NCBI GenBank assembly: GCA_017883415.1
Contig: JADGNR010000003.1
Coordinates: 1 to 45,908, forward strand
Direction of reading: 5' to 3'
Source: Bryobacteraceae bacterium
GTDB lineage: Bacteria > Acidobacteriota > Terriglobia > Bryobacterales > Bryobacteraceae
Length of the DNA stretch: 45,908 nucleotides
Shown: positions 8,815 to 17,294 of the stretch, one piece after another
Numbering within the stretch: position 1 is the stretch's first letter
Layout: each line of letters begins with the position of its first letter
Notes under the pieces: model-generated
Databases searched by the model: none
The model's input: the letters and a program-made list of their open reading frames with translations, nothing else
Told to the model about the DNA's origin: nothing
Made by a program: the position numbers and the translations under genes

Positions 8815-10740
8815 ATGCGAACACGTCGTCTGACCATGGCGCAGGCCCTGGTTGGCTTTCTCAAGAATCAGTACGTCGAGCGCGACGGCGAGGAGACGCG
8901 CTTCTTTGTCGGCGTATGGGGCATCTTCGGCCACGGCATCATCGCCGGCCTGGGGCAGGCGCTGCAGCAGAATCCGGATTTCCGTTACTACCTATGCCGC
9001 AACGAGCAGGGCGCGGTGCACATCGCCACGGCATTCGCCAAGGCACGCAATCGGAAAGCGGCGTTTGCCTGCACCTCTTCGATTGGCCCCGGCGCGACGA
9101 ATATGATTACCGGAGCCGCCACCGCCACGGTGAATCGCCTCCCGGTGCTGCTGCTGCCGGGAGATATCTTCGCGCGGCGCAACGTGGCCCCCGTACTGCA
9201 ACAACTCGAATCGGAACACACGCAGGATATTTCCGTCAACGACGCTTTCAAGCCGGTGTCGCGCTATTGGGACCGTATCTACCGGCCGGACCAACTGATC
9301 TGCTCGTTGCCGGAGGTCATGCGCGTGCTGACGTCGCCGGCCCAAACGGGCGCGGCCACGCTGGCGCTTCCGCAGGACGTTCAGGCGGAAGCCTTCGACT
9401 ACCCGGAAGAGATGTTCGAAAAGCGTGTCTGGCTGATTGCGCGTCCAGAAGCGGATCGGGTTTTGCTGGCGCGCGCGGCCGAGTGGATTCGCGCGGCGCG
9501 GAAGCCGCTGATCGTCGCTGGAGGGGGAGTGCTCTTCAGCGAAGCGGCCGCGGCACTGGCTCGGTTGGCATCCCAAACCGGCATTCCCGCCGGGGAGACG
9601 CAGGCGGGCAAGGGGTCGCTTCCGTTCGATCACGCCCAGAACCTCGGCGCCCTCGGCGTCACCGGCACTCCCGGCGCGAACCTTGCCGCCCGGGAGGCGG
9701 ACCTGGTAATCGCCATCGGCACGCGCCTGGGCGATTTCACCACGGCTTCGAAGACGGCGTTCCAGAACCCCGCGGTCCGCTTCATCAACATCAACGCCGC
9801 GGAAATCGACGCGTATAAACATGCCGCGCTGCCGCTGGTCTCAGACGCGCGGGCCGCGCTCGAACACCTCGCTACCGCGCTGGCCGGATACCGCGTGGAA
9901 CCGCCGTATGCCAGCCGCGTGGCCGCGTGGAAAGACGCTTGGGAGAAGGAGACGGATCGCATCTTCGGCCTGCGCCACGGTCCGCCGATCAGCCAGGGCG
10001 AGGTGATCGGCGCGGTGAACCGGGCGGCGCGCGCCGAAGACGTGGTGGTGTCGGCGGCCGGCAGTCTGCCCGGCGACCTGCACAAGCTGTGGCGCACCCG
10101 GCGGCCCAATACGTACCACCTGGAATATGGATACTCGTGCATGGGGTATGAGATCGCCGGCGGCCTGGGCGTGAAGATGGCCGATCCGGCGCGCGAGGTC
10201 TACGTGATGGTGGGAGACGGCTCGTTCCTGATGATGTCGTCGGAAATTGCGACTTCCATCCAGGAAGGATACAAGCTCAACATCGTGCTGGTGGACAATC
10301 ATGGCTACAGCAGCATCGGCGGCCTGTCGCAAGCGATCGGCTCCGGGGGTTTCGGCACCGATTACCGCTACCGCGCGGCGCGCGACGGGCAATTGAGCGG
10401 CGAGCATCTTCCGGTGGACTTCGTGAAACTGGCGGAAGGGTTGGGAGCGCGTGCGGTGCGCGCCACCACGCGGGAGGACGTGGAACGGGCGCTCGCCGAC
10501 ATGCGGCACCACGACCGCACCAGCGTGGTGGTGGTGGAGGTGGACAAGGAGATGCGCGTGCCGGGCTACGAATCCTGGTGGGACGTGCCGGTTTCCGAGG
10601 TCTCGGAGATCGAGAGCATCCGGCACGCCCGCGCGGTATACGAAGAGGCGGTGAAGAAAGAGCGGCGCCACGAGATCGCGTCCCAGGGTTCGCAGGAGCC
10701 GGTAGCGGCCATGACCGAGTTCCGGGATCGCGTCCGTTGA
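8815..10740 (+). CDS. iolD: 3D-(3,5/4)-trihydroxycyclohexane-1,2-dione hydrolase (IolD), ThDP-dependent
   Basis: 641 residues. IolD opens the cyclohexane ring of the trihydroxy-dione made by IolE, giving 5-deoxy-glucuronate, with thiamine diphosphate as cofactor. The N-terminal RRLTMAQALVGFLKNQYVE and VWGIFGHGIIAG match IolD. The catalytic-Glu region is CRNEQGAVHIATAFAKA. The ThDP/Mg motif starts at GDGSF (about residue 466) and ends at VDNHGYSSIGG. The ATG at 8815 is preferred over a GTG two codons earlier because GGGCGGGG then stands at proper spacing. The stop overlaps the ATPase start (TTGA), so iolD leads a coupled operon with ATPase, permease and iolE. The conserved opening and the neighbourhood separate it from acetolactate synthase. 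Confidence 0.92.
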   Translation: MRTRRLTMAQALVGFLKNQYVERDGEETRFFVGVWGIFGHGIIAGLGQALQQNPDFRYYLCRNEQGAVHIATAFAKARNRKAAFACTSSIGPGATNMITGAATATVNRLPVLLLPGDIFARRNVAPVLQQLESEHTQDISVNDAFKPVSRYWDRIYRPDQLICSLPEVMRVLTSPAQTGAATLALPQDVQAEAFDYPEEMFEKRVWLIARPEADRVLLARAAEWIRAARKPLIVAGGGVLFSEAAAALARLASQTGIPAGETQAGKGSLPFDHAQNLGALGVTGTPGANLAAREADLVIAIGTRLGDFTTASKTAFQNPAVRFININAAEIDAYKHAALPLVSDARAALEHLATALAGYRVEPPYASRVAAWKDAWEKETDRIFGLRHGPPISQGEVIGAVNRAARAEDVVVSAAGSLPGDLHKLWRTRRPNTYHLEYGYSCMGYEIAGGLGVKMADPAREVYVMVGDGSFLMMSSEIATSIQEGYKLNIVLVDNHGYSSIGGLSQAIGSGGFGTDYRYRAARDGQLSGEHLPVDFVKLAEGLGARAVRATTREDVERALADMRHHDRTSVVVVEVDKEMRVPGYESWWDVPVSEVSEIESIRHARAVYEEAVKKERRHEIASQGSQEPVAAMTEFRDRVR

Positions 10741-12242
10741 CCGCCCAGAACCGACCGCCGCTGCTGCGCCTGGAAGGCATCTCCAAGAGCTTCGGCGGCG
10801 CTCCCGTGCTCACCGGCGTCGCCTGGGAAGTGCTGACGGGGGAAGTGCACGCGCTGGTGGGAGAAAACGGCGCCGGGAAATCGACGCTCATGAATATCGT
10901 GAGCGGCGTGCTCGAGCCCGACGCGGGCCGGATGGAGTGGGCCGGCAGGCCGATGGCGGTGCATACTCCGCGCGCGGCGCAAGACCTGGGCATCAGTTTC
11001 GTCCATCAGGAACTCGCCCTGGTCCCGCAGTTGAGCATCGCCGAGAACGTCTTCCTGGGCCGGCACCCATCGCGCCGCATCGGATTGCCGGTGGTGAAAT
11101 GGGGGGAACTGCGCGAGCGCGCCCGGGCCTTGCTGGCGGAACTCGGACACGACGTGGACCCGCGCCGGCTGGTGGAGCGGTTGAGCATCGGCGAGCAGCA
11201 GTTGGTCGAGATCGCCCGCGCCCTGGCCTGTGTTTCGCGGCTGATCATCATGGATGAACCCACGGCGCCGCTTTCCGAGCGCGAGACCGAGCGCCTGTTC
11301 GAAGTGATTGGGCGTCTGCGCGGCCGCGGCGTCAGCATCATCTATATCACCCACCGGCTGAAGGAGGTTTACAGCGGGGCGGACCGTGTGACCGTGCTGC
11401 GCGACGGGCGCCTGATCGCCACCGCGCCGGTCTCGGAAATGCCGCAGGACCTGCTGGTGCGTCACATGGTGGGGCGCGAGTTGAGCGAGGAAACCGCGGC
11501 GCCGCACGAATCCGCCCAGAGGGAGGTCATGCTGCGCGTGGACGGTCTCGCGCGCGGACGCGACTTCCGCGACATCGGCTTTGCCGTGCGCCGCGGCGAA
11601 ATCGTGGCTCTGGCGGGCCTGGTGGGCGCGGGCCGCACCGAGGTGCTGGAGTCGCTGTTTGGGGTATCGCCCGCCGACCACGGGCGCATCCAGGTGGCCG
11701 GCCGGGAAGTGGAAATCCGCACGCCGGCGGACGCGATTCGCGCCGGCATGGCTCTGGTCCCGGACGACCGCAAGGCCAAGGGGCTCATGCTGGGCGCTTC
11801 CGTGCGAATGAACATGGTGCTGGCGTGCGAGCGCCGGTTCGTCATCCGCCGCCGCCGGGAAGCCGAATCCGCCGCCCGCATGATCGGCGAGTTGCGCGTG
11901 CGCACGCGCGGCGCGGAGCGGCCGGTGAGCGAATTGAGCGGCGGCAATCAGCAGAAGGTGGTGCTCGCCAAGTGGCTGCTCGCCGATGCCGGCGTATTTT
12001 TGCTGGACGAACCGACGCGCGGCGTGGACGTGGGAGCCAAGAGCGAGATCTACGCGCTCATACGCGCGCTGGCCCGCCGCGGCGCGGCCATCCTGTTCGC
12101 CTCTTCGGAGATGGAAGAGGTGCTGCGCCTGGCGGATCGCATTCTGGTCATGCACCGCGGCCGCATCGCCGGGGAACTTTCCCGCGCCCAGGCCAGCGAC
12201 GAACGCATCATGCAATTAGCCACCGGAGGAGAAGCCGCATGA
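10737..12242 (+). CDS. Sugar ABC transporter ATP-binding protein (RbsA/MglA type, double ATPase)
   Basis: 501 residues from a TTG at 10737 that overlaps the iolD stop by four bases. This start gives the usual length of the family, and LLRLEGISKSFGG follows at the normal place. The first ATPase half has Walker A GENGAGKST (about residue 42), signature LSIGEQQLVEIARAL and Walker B LIIMDEPTAPLS. The second half has the usual degenerate Walker A (LVGAGRTE, ~295), signature LSGGNQQKV (~400) and LLDEPTRGVDVGAKSEIY (~421). It energises import of a monosaccharide or cyclitol with the next gene's permease and the binding protein at 913-1848. The next ORF begins in its last codons (ATGA). Confidence 0.93.
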   Translation: MTAQNRPPLLRLEGISKSFGGAPVLTGVAWEVLTGEVHALVGENGAGKSTLMNIVSGVLEPDAGRMEWAGRPMAVHTPRAAQDLGISFVHQELALVPQLSIAENVFLGRHPSRRIGLPVVKWGELRERARALLAELGHDVDPRRLVERLSIGEQQLVEIARALACVSRLIIMDEPTAPLSERETERLFEVIGRLRGRGVSIIYITHRLKEVYSGADRVTVLRDGRLIATAPVSEMPQDLLVRHMVGRELSEETAAPHESAQREVMLRVDGLARGRDFRDIGFAVRRGEIVALAGLVGAGRTEVLESLFGVSPADHGRIQVAGREVEIRTPADAIRAGMALVPDDRKAKGLMLGASVRMNMVLACERRFVIRRRREAESAARMIGELRVRTRGAERPVSELSGGNQQKVVLAKWLLADAGVFLLDEPTRGVDVGAKSEIYALIRALARRGAAILFASSEMEEVLRLADRILVMHRGRIAGELSRAQASDERIMQLATGGEAA

Positions 12243-13201
12243 TTCCCAAGGGCAGCGTGGCCGCGACCCTGCGGCGCTTCAGCCCCTTGCTCGGACTGGC
12301 GGTCATGTGCCTCGCACTGGGCCTGAGCTCCGAGCATTTTCTCACCGTCGACAACCTGACCAATGTGTTCCGGCAATCGGCGGTGAACGCGCTGCTCGGG
12401 CTGGGGCAACTGGCGGTGATCATCACCGCGGGCATCGATCTCTCGGTCGGCTCCATTCTCGGCTTCTGCTGCGTGCTGGTGGCCCTGATGTTGAAAGCGG
12501 GCGCGCCGCCGTGGCTCGCCATCCCGGCGGCGCTGGCGGCGGGCACGGCCCTGGGCCTGGTCAACGGTCTGCTGCTGACCAAATTGCGGCTGCCGCATCC
12601 CTTCATACCGACTCTGGGAATGATGAATGTCGCCCGCGGCCTTGCGCTGGTGATGTCGGGCGGGTTCGCGATCTCGGAATTACCGGCGCCGTTCCGGTTC
12701 TGGGGCGCCGGCACCATCGCCTACGCCCCGGTCCCGATCCTGGTGGTGGTGTTCTTTTGCGTGCTGTTCCACCTGTTTCTGACGCGCACCACGCCGGGCC
12801 GCGACATCTACGCCATCGGCGGCAACAAACAGGCGGCCCTGCTGTCGGGCGTGCCGGTGGACCGGCGGCTGGACATGGTCTACGGCATGAGCGGATTCAT
12901 GTCCGCGGTGGCGGCCATCGTGCTCGCCGGACGCATGAATTCCGGGTTTCCGCTGGCCGGCATGGGCGCGGAGCTCGATTCCATCGCGGCGGTGATCATC
13001 GGCGGCGCCAGCTTTTTTGGCGGCGTCGGCGGTGTGGGCGGCACGCTGGTGGGCGCGCTCATCATCGGCGTGCTGCGCAACGGACTCAATCTGCTGGATG
13101 TCTCGGCCTACTGGCAAACGGTGGTGATCGGAGCGGTCATCGTGATTGCGGTTTGGGTGGATGTGCTCCGCCAGCGGGCCGCGGCCCGGGGGAGACGATA
13201 A
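12239..13201 (+). CDS. Sugar ABC transporter permease (RbsC type)
   Basis: 320 residues, strongly hydrophobic, with about eight to ten membrane segments. The family loop VNALLGLGQLAVIITAGIDLSVGSI (residues ~50-75), GLVNGLLLTKLRLPHPFIPTLG and the late AAVIIGGASFFGG..GGTLVGALIIG segment are those of RbsC-like permeases (BPD_transp_2). The ATG at 12239 overlaps the ATPase stop and follows GGAGGAG, a strong ribosome-binding site. Its own stop overlaps the next start (TAATG). It forms the membrane channel of the presumed inositol importer. Confidence 0.92.
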   Translation: MIPKGSVAATLRRFSPLLGLAVMCLALGLSSEHFLTVDNLTNVFRQSAVNALLGLGQLAVIITAGIDLSVGSILGFCCVLVALMLKAGAPPWLAIPAALAAGTALGLVNGLLLTKLRLPHPFIPTLGMMNVARGLALVMSGGFAISELPAPFRFWGAGTIAYAPVPILVVVFFCVLFHLFLTRTTPGRDIYAIGGNKQAALLSGVPVDRRLDMVYGMSGFMSAVAAIVLAGRMNSGFPLAGMGAELDSIAAVIIGGASFFGGVGGVGGTLVGALIIGVLRNGLNLLDVSAYWQTVVIGAVIVIAVWVDVLRQRAAARGRR

Positions 13202-14097
13202 TGCCGATACAAGTTGCCACCGCCCCGGTGAGCTGGGGAATCATGGAAATCGAGGGGTTCACGGGGCAGAAGAGCTACGGCGAGGTGCTCGATGAAATGG
13301 TGGAAGCCGGGTATGCGGGCACGGAACTGGGCCCCTACGGCTTCCTGCCCACGGCCCCGCACGAGCTCAAACGCGAACTGGAGAAGCGGCGCCTCACCCT
13401 GCTCGGCGCATTTGTTCCGCTGCCGCTGGGGCGCCCGGAGCGGCATGACGAAGGTCTGCGGTCGGCCATGGAAGTCGCGCGCCTGCTGGCCGCCGCGGGG
13501 GCGCCGTACCTGGTGCTGGCCGGCGAAATGGATCCGCGCCGCATGGCGATTGCCGGGAGCGCCGGCAGCGGCGACGAATTCCGCCAGCCGCAGTGGGACG
13601 CGGCCGCGCGCCTGCTCGCGGTCATTGCCGGCGAGGCGCGCGCGCTGGGACTGCGCAGCGTCTTTCACCATCACGCGGGCACGTTCGTCGAGACGCCGCG
13701 CGAGGTGGCCCATCTTCTGGAGATCACCGATCCGCGGCTTCTGGGCGTTTGCCTGGATACGGGCCACTATGCATATGGCGGCGGCGATCCGGTTACGTTT
13801 GCGCGCACGCACGCCAGCCGTATCCGGCACCTTCATCTGAAGGACGTTCAGCCCGCGGTGCTGGCCGAGGTGCGGCGCGACAAGATCCCTTACTTGGATG
13901 CGATCCGCCGCGGCGTCTTCTGCGAGCTCGGGGCCGGCTGTGTCGATTTCCCGGGCGTGATCGGGGCGCTGCGGAACGCCGGATTCGACGGTTGGGCCGT
14001 TTTCGAACAGGATGTGGACCCGGCCCTGCCGGGGGTCAGCCCGAAGGAGAGCGCCGCGCGAAGCCGTGCCTACCTGCGGCGGGTAGTGGAATTGTAG
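13201..14097 (+). CDS. iolE: Inosose dehydratase-like TIM-barrel protein (IolE family)
   Basis: 298 residues, a xylose-isomerase-like TIM barrel. IolE removes water from 2-keto-myo-inositol to give the trihydroxycyclohexane-dione used by IolD. The opening TAPVSWGIMEIEG, the first-strand GYAGTELGPYGFLP, the metal-site segments SVFHHHAG, CLDTGHYAYGGGD and IRHLHLKDV, and the final WAVFEQDVD fit the family. The gene starts on the permease's stop (TAATG) and ends the operon. IolE-type, IolI-type (inosose isomerase) and other sugar-phosphate isomerase-like proteins look alike. The SWG.ME opening and adjacency to iolD favour the dehydratase. Confidence 0.82.
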   Translation: MPIQVATAPVSWGIMEIEGFTGQKSYGEVLDEMVEAGYAGTELGPYGFLPTAPHELKRELEKRRLTLLGAFVPLPLGRPERHDEGLRSAMEVARLLAAAGAPYLVLAGEMDPRRMAIAGSAGSGDEFRQPQWDAAARLLAVIAGEARALGLRSVFHHHAGTFVETPREVAHLLEITDPRLLGVCLDTGHYAYGGGDPVTFARTHASRIRHLHLKDVQPAVLAEVRRDKIPYLDAIRRGVFCELGAGCVDFPGVIGALRNAGFDGWAVFEQDVDPALPGVSPKESAARSRAYLRRVVEL

Positions 14098-14238
14098 CTG
14101 CAGCGGCCCTACGGCAGTTCGGACGATGATGGGCGGCTACACTGGTATCGTCGGCGTGGATCGAAAATCTGGAAGCACCCGGCTGCGCGGCCTATCGCCG
14201 ATGGAATCCGAGGCCCGGAGCGAGACCAGGAGGGTTGA

Positions 14239-14934
14239 ATGCCAGTACGCCACCAGGAACGACACCGCATAGGACGAATCGGCTGGCTGCGCGCGACGGT
14301 ATTGGGCGCGAACGACGGTATCCTTTCCACCGCGAGTCTGGTGCTTGGTGTCGCCGCTGCGCGCGGGACTCACAGCAACGTATTGGTCGCGGGAGTCGCC
14401 GGCCTGGTCGCCGGAGCGATGTCGATGGCTGCCGGTGAGTACGTATCCGTCCACTCGCAGGCAGACACCGAACAGGCGGATCTCGCGCGCGAGCGCAAGG
14501 AACTCAAAGTAGACGACAAGGGCGAGCACCAGGAACTGGCGGCGATCTACGTCGCGCGCGGACTCGATCCGCCGCTCGCGAAACAGGTAGCGCAGCAACT
14601 GATGGCCCATGACGCGCTGGGCGCGCATGCCCGCGATGAGCTGGGCATCTCCAAGACTCTCCGTGCCCGGCCCATTCAGGCTGCGTTGGCCTCGGCGGGA
14701 AGCTTCGCCGTGGGCGCAGCCATGCCCCTCTTGGTCACTGCCATAGCTCCGGTGGCGGGTCTAATCCCCCTGGTCGCTGGAACTTCTTTGGCGTTCCTGA
14801 CGCTTCTAGGGGCGTTAGCGGCACGCGCGGGCGGCGCGGGCGTGACGGCGGGCGCGTTGCGCGTGACGTTCTGGGGTGCACTGGCCATGGCGGTGACCGC
14901 GGGCATCGGGGCGCTGTTCGGAACCGTTGCGTGA
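14239..14934 (+). CDS. VIT/CCC1-family iron/manganese transporter
   Basis: 231 residues. The first transmembrane segment carries LRATVLGANDGILSTASLVLGV, a hallmark of VIT1/CCC1 transporters, followed by AGAMSMAAGEYVSVHSQADTE, the second conserved helix leading into the cytoplasmic Glu-rich metal-binding region (ERKELKVDD...EHQELAAIY). Three hydrophobic helices fill residues ~150-230. AGGAGGG stands just before the ATG. It lies 141 bases after iolE and shares no overlap, so it is probably independent of the inositol operon. It likely exports or sequesters Fe2+ or Mn2+. Confidence 0.9.
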   Translation: MPVRHQERHRIGRIGWLRATVLGANDGILSTASLVLGVAAARGTHSNVLVAGVAGLVAGAMSMAAGEYVSVHSQADTEQADLARERKELKVDDKGEHQELAAIYVARGLDPPLAKQVAQQLMAHDALGAHARDELGISKTLRARPIQAALASAGSFAVGAAMPLLVTAIAPVAGLIPLVAGTSLAFLTLLGALAARAGGAGVTAGALRVTFWGALAMAVTAGIGALFGTVA

Positions 14935-15180
14935 GCGAGGGCGAACCGGATGCTGGAGCGGCTCGTTCCGGGCCGGACGTCGTGATGGAACTGAGAACCA
15001 CTTCGTCATGAGTGAAAACTCGGTGGCCGCGCGGGAGGCCCTCGGCGGATTATCTGCCTCCTCGCTAAGTCGACAATCCTGGCTGGACAAGCAACCGCTG
15101 TTGGCGGTTAGGGGTTTGGGTCCAGGTTTGCCGTGCCGGTGGCGAAGCCGGCTGAAGCGATTTGGATTCAATGCGGTAGT

Positions 15181-15313
15181 TGGTAGCGCTAACGGGAATC
15201 GAACCCGAGGGCTGCCAGTTCAGCTCAGTCCAGTTGGGTCTAAGAGGGTGTGGTTTCAGTACAGTTGGTATTCCGGAATGGTCCACAACGCCGCTACGAA
15301 CCGCCGACGTCAC
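15181..15313 (-). repeat. tRNA 3'-end attachment core with element arm, copy 1
   Basis: Bases 15181-15205 read on the minus strand as the end of a tRNA, from the T-loop (TTCGATT) through the acceptor strand to CCA. The same 25 bases occur at 18626-18650. No D-arm or anticodon arm exists here, so it is not a tRNA gene. The next ~108 bases are clearly related to those after copy 2, sharing for example TTTCAGTACAGTTGGTATTC, and contain repeated CAGTTCAG/CCAGTT units. A T-loop core is one of the standard places where tyrosine integrases recombine. Parent tRNA identity is not determined. The flanks (14935-15180 and 15314-15370) hold nothing recognisable. Confidence 0.6.
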
Positions 15314-15370
15314 AGCGCAGCCGCGTGCAGAGGTGCACTTCCGGCCCTGATTCCAGTTTCTGAGCGTGGC

Positions 15371-15592
15371 TAGTGTAGTGTCCACGAAATAACAAGAGAC
15401 ATTCCGCGCGGAGCAGTGGGGCGGACCCCAGGTCCGCGGCCGACCCCCTGGTCGGCCTGCCACGATGGCGAGATCAGCTTCATTTAGCAGATGCAGAAGC
15501 GGGTCCAGGGGGACCCGCGCGGACTAGGTCGCGGACCAGGGGGTCCGCCCCACTGACTCGACCTGTCCAGCCAATTCGTGGACACCACACTA
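15371..15592. mobile_element. MITE-like element with nested inverted repeats
   Basis: The ends are an inverted repeat of 19 bases with one mismatch: CTAGTGTAGTGTCCACGAA at 15370-15388 and its complement (CTAGTGTGGTGTCCACGAA) ending at 15593. Both ends carry TA, which would suit a TA target duplication as in IS630/Tc1-type elements. Inside, a perfect 16-base inverted repeat (CAGTGGGGCGGACCCC at 15414-15429; complement at 15540-15555) continues imperfectly inward through GGTCCGCGG-type sequence. There is no room for a transposase, so it would depend on one encoded elsewhere. The family link is inferred from the ends only. Confidence 0.6.
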
Positions 15593-15649
15593 GTGGAAAC
15601 CGAACTTGGTCGCGAACTGTGCCTGCAGAAATTCAGCCCGCCGCTGGCC

Positions 15650-16135
15650 TTATGGCGCGCGATACACGTCGCGCCATCCACCGGTGGGCAGTGCCACGCC
15701 GATCACCGTGCCTACAAGCGCTCCCAGCGCCGACAACACCACCTTGCCTGAATCCGGAAACATCCTGCCGGGCCTCGACTTTGCATCCGCGCCAGCACCT
15801 ACGGCCAGGCCAGCGCCCGTACCAATCGCCAATCCGATGAGCGTGTTGCGTCCGCGATGCCCAGGGCGCTTCAGTTCGACGCGCCGAATGTCCGGCCGGG
15901 AGAGCGTTTCCTGGCTGGTCGTCGCGTTGATCGCCAGTGACTCGGGCGTCACGCGCTGCATGAACCCACGTAGGGTATTCCCGTTGGCAAGCGTGACCCG
16001 GATCTCCGCTCCCGTGACAAGTTGGTTGAGGTTGGCCCAATTCGCAATGGGCTTGGCTTGTTGGGCCGCCGCGGTGGCCGCGAGAGTCGCGGCCAATAGG
16101 GCCGGCAAGAAGATGTGCCTCGGTGTTCTGTTCAT
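15650..16135 (-). CDS. Exported protein with LSm/SH3-like domain and glycine-rich membrane segments
   Basis: 161 residues from the ATG at 16135; the longer frame upstream is unsupported. Residues 1-24 are a signal peptide (LLAATLAATAAAQ). Residues ~36-90 look like a small five-stranded SH3/LSm-like barrel (LVTGAEIRVTLANGNTLRG, LSRPDIRRVELKR). The C-terminal third is glycine- and alanine-rich with two membrane-length stretches (96-116 and ~130-150), like a glycine zipper. It is a paralogue in layout of the gene at 27772-28242. It ends a four-gene minus-strand group. I know no biochemical function. A periplasmic or inner-membrane-associated role is inferred. Confidence 0.65.
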   Translation of the reverse strand: MNRTPRHIFLPALLAATLAATAAAQQAKPIANWANLNQLVTGAEIRVTLANGNTLRGFMQRVTPESLAINATTSQETLSRPDIRRVELKRPGHRGRNTLIGLAIGTGAGLAVGAGADAKSRPGRMFPDSGKVVLSALGALVGTVIGVALPTGGWRDVYRAP

Positions 16136-16158
16136 AAAGGGATTTGCATACGCCAGCT

Positions 16159-16509
16159 CTATGACCGCGCCACCGTTCGTCCTGCGGTTAGAGATGCCAC
16201 GACGGCGCCAAGGTACGTGGCCCCGCAGGTGGCGAGTAGTATTGCTGGGCCTTGGGAGTGAATGACATTCTGCTTCTCCTTCAAGAACATGACACAGAGT
16301 ATGAAGAGCCAGACTGCATCCAGCGCCAACATAACGGGCCAATCCTTACGGTAGGCGTTCACGTTCTTGCGCGACAGTAAGAACTGACAAAGGAAACAAT
16401 AGACGCCCAGCGTAACGAACCCCGCAACTAAGCCGGAACCTTCGCCAACCCCAAACCCTATAAAGAATCCGATAACTCCCAGGAAAAAGGCAATCACTAC
16501 TTTCGACAT
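16159..16509 (-). CDS. Small integral membrane protein
   Basis: 116 residues, with four membrane-length hydrophobic stretches (about 4-22, 26-46, 57-77 and 88-108) and no enzyme motif. GGAGAGG stands six bases before the ATG at 16509, which decides the start. The gene ends 23 bases before the LSm-like gene, so the two are probably co-transcribed. The 306 bases upstream (16510-16815) hold no other gene that I can support. Function not recognised. Confidence 0.6.
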   Translation of the reverse strand: MSKVVIAFFLGVIGFFIGFGVGEGSGLVAGFVTLGVYCFLCQFLLSRKNVNAYRKDWPVMLALDAVWLFILCVMFLKEKQNVIHSQGPAILLATCGATYLGAVVASLTAGRTVARS

Positions 16510-16815
16510 CTTTTCCTCTCCTTCCCAAATCGCGACGGCAAAGGAGTGTCCGCGCCCGCCGATCCTCCTTTGCCTCGCAAACCAATTGTGCTCCCATTTT
16601 GCCGGGCGCGTTTCCGAAGAACGCGCTTCACGGACATCTGGCCGCTCACAGATCCTGCTGTACCGCCGGGCCCGCTCCCGCGGCGCAGGCTCTCGGCCTG
16701 CCGTCTGCCGTCTCGCGGAAGGCCTGCGAGTTGGTGGTGATCGAAGCGGTCGGAAGCGTCGGTGGAACGGACGCACGCTGCTCCCGTTCCGTCCCCTTCC
16801 TCCGTATCGTACGCA

Positions 16816-17193
16816 CTACCTCCGGGCGTGCAGTTCCGCCCTCTTCAGCCAGTTCACCAGGAACAGCGCGGCGATGACGAAGGCGGGCCCGGCGATAAGG
16901 AGCGCCGCGCTCCGCCTGAGGTGCGGCGACAGATGCCTGGGCATGTTGAAGAGGAACACCAGTGCTGCGCCCGCAAGAGCGGCCGCGCCGATCCATTCCC
17001 AACGCCAGGCCAGCGCCAGGACCAGCAACAGGACGAACACGGGGATCAAGTGCATGAATAGGGCGAACAAGGTCCGCCAGAAGCCCAGTCCCTCTCCAAA
17101 GACGTCCATCGCAAACATACTCAGGTACAGGGCGAACGCGAGGCCAAGGCAGCGCGGCGCCCAATACAGTACCTTCTTTGAAACCTCGGTCAT
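16816..17193 (-). CDS. Small integral membrane protein
   Basis: 125 residues with four predicted membrane helices (about 13-31, 40-62, 66-84 and 94-113). Trp and Phe are frequent at helix ends, as in FGEGLGFWRTLFALFMHLIP. The ATG at 17193 is chosen because AGGAAGG precedes it; the longer frame has no such site. It lies 101 bases downstream of the CadC-like regulator gene and in the same direction. Similar four-helix proteins with a DVFGEG-type first loop occur in several bacteria, but I cannot name the function. Confidence 0.6.
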   Translation of the reverse strand: MTEVSKKVLYWAPRCLGLAFALYLSMFAMDVFGEGLGFWRTLFALFMHLIPVFVLLLVLALAWRWEWIGAAALAGAALVFLFNMPRHLSPHLRRSAALLIAGPAFVIAALFLVNWLKRAELHARR

Positions 17194-17294
17194 TCGGGCA
17201 CCTTCCTTTCGGCTGCCAGGATGACTCCCAAGCGCCGCGAATGTGCCTTCGCATTTGTTTCGGACTGCGCGAAAGGTCTTTCGCATCTTAGGAA

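Noticed and set aside
14927-15373. Open frame reading NGNRTRGLPVQ across the tRNA-end core
   Set aside because: The peptide comes from antisense tRNA sequence and the repeat arm, a well-known source of false proteins. It has no ribosome-binding site.
15414-15555. CRISPR-like repeat
   Set aside because: Only an inverted pair with no regularly spaced direct repeats; better explained as the inside of a MITE.
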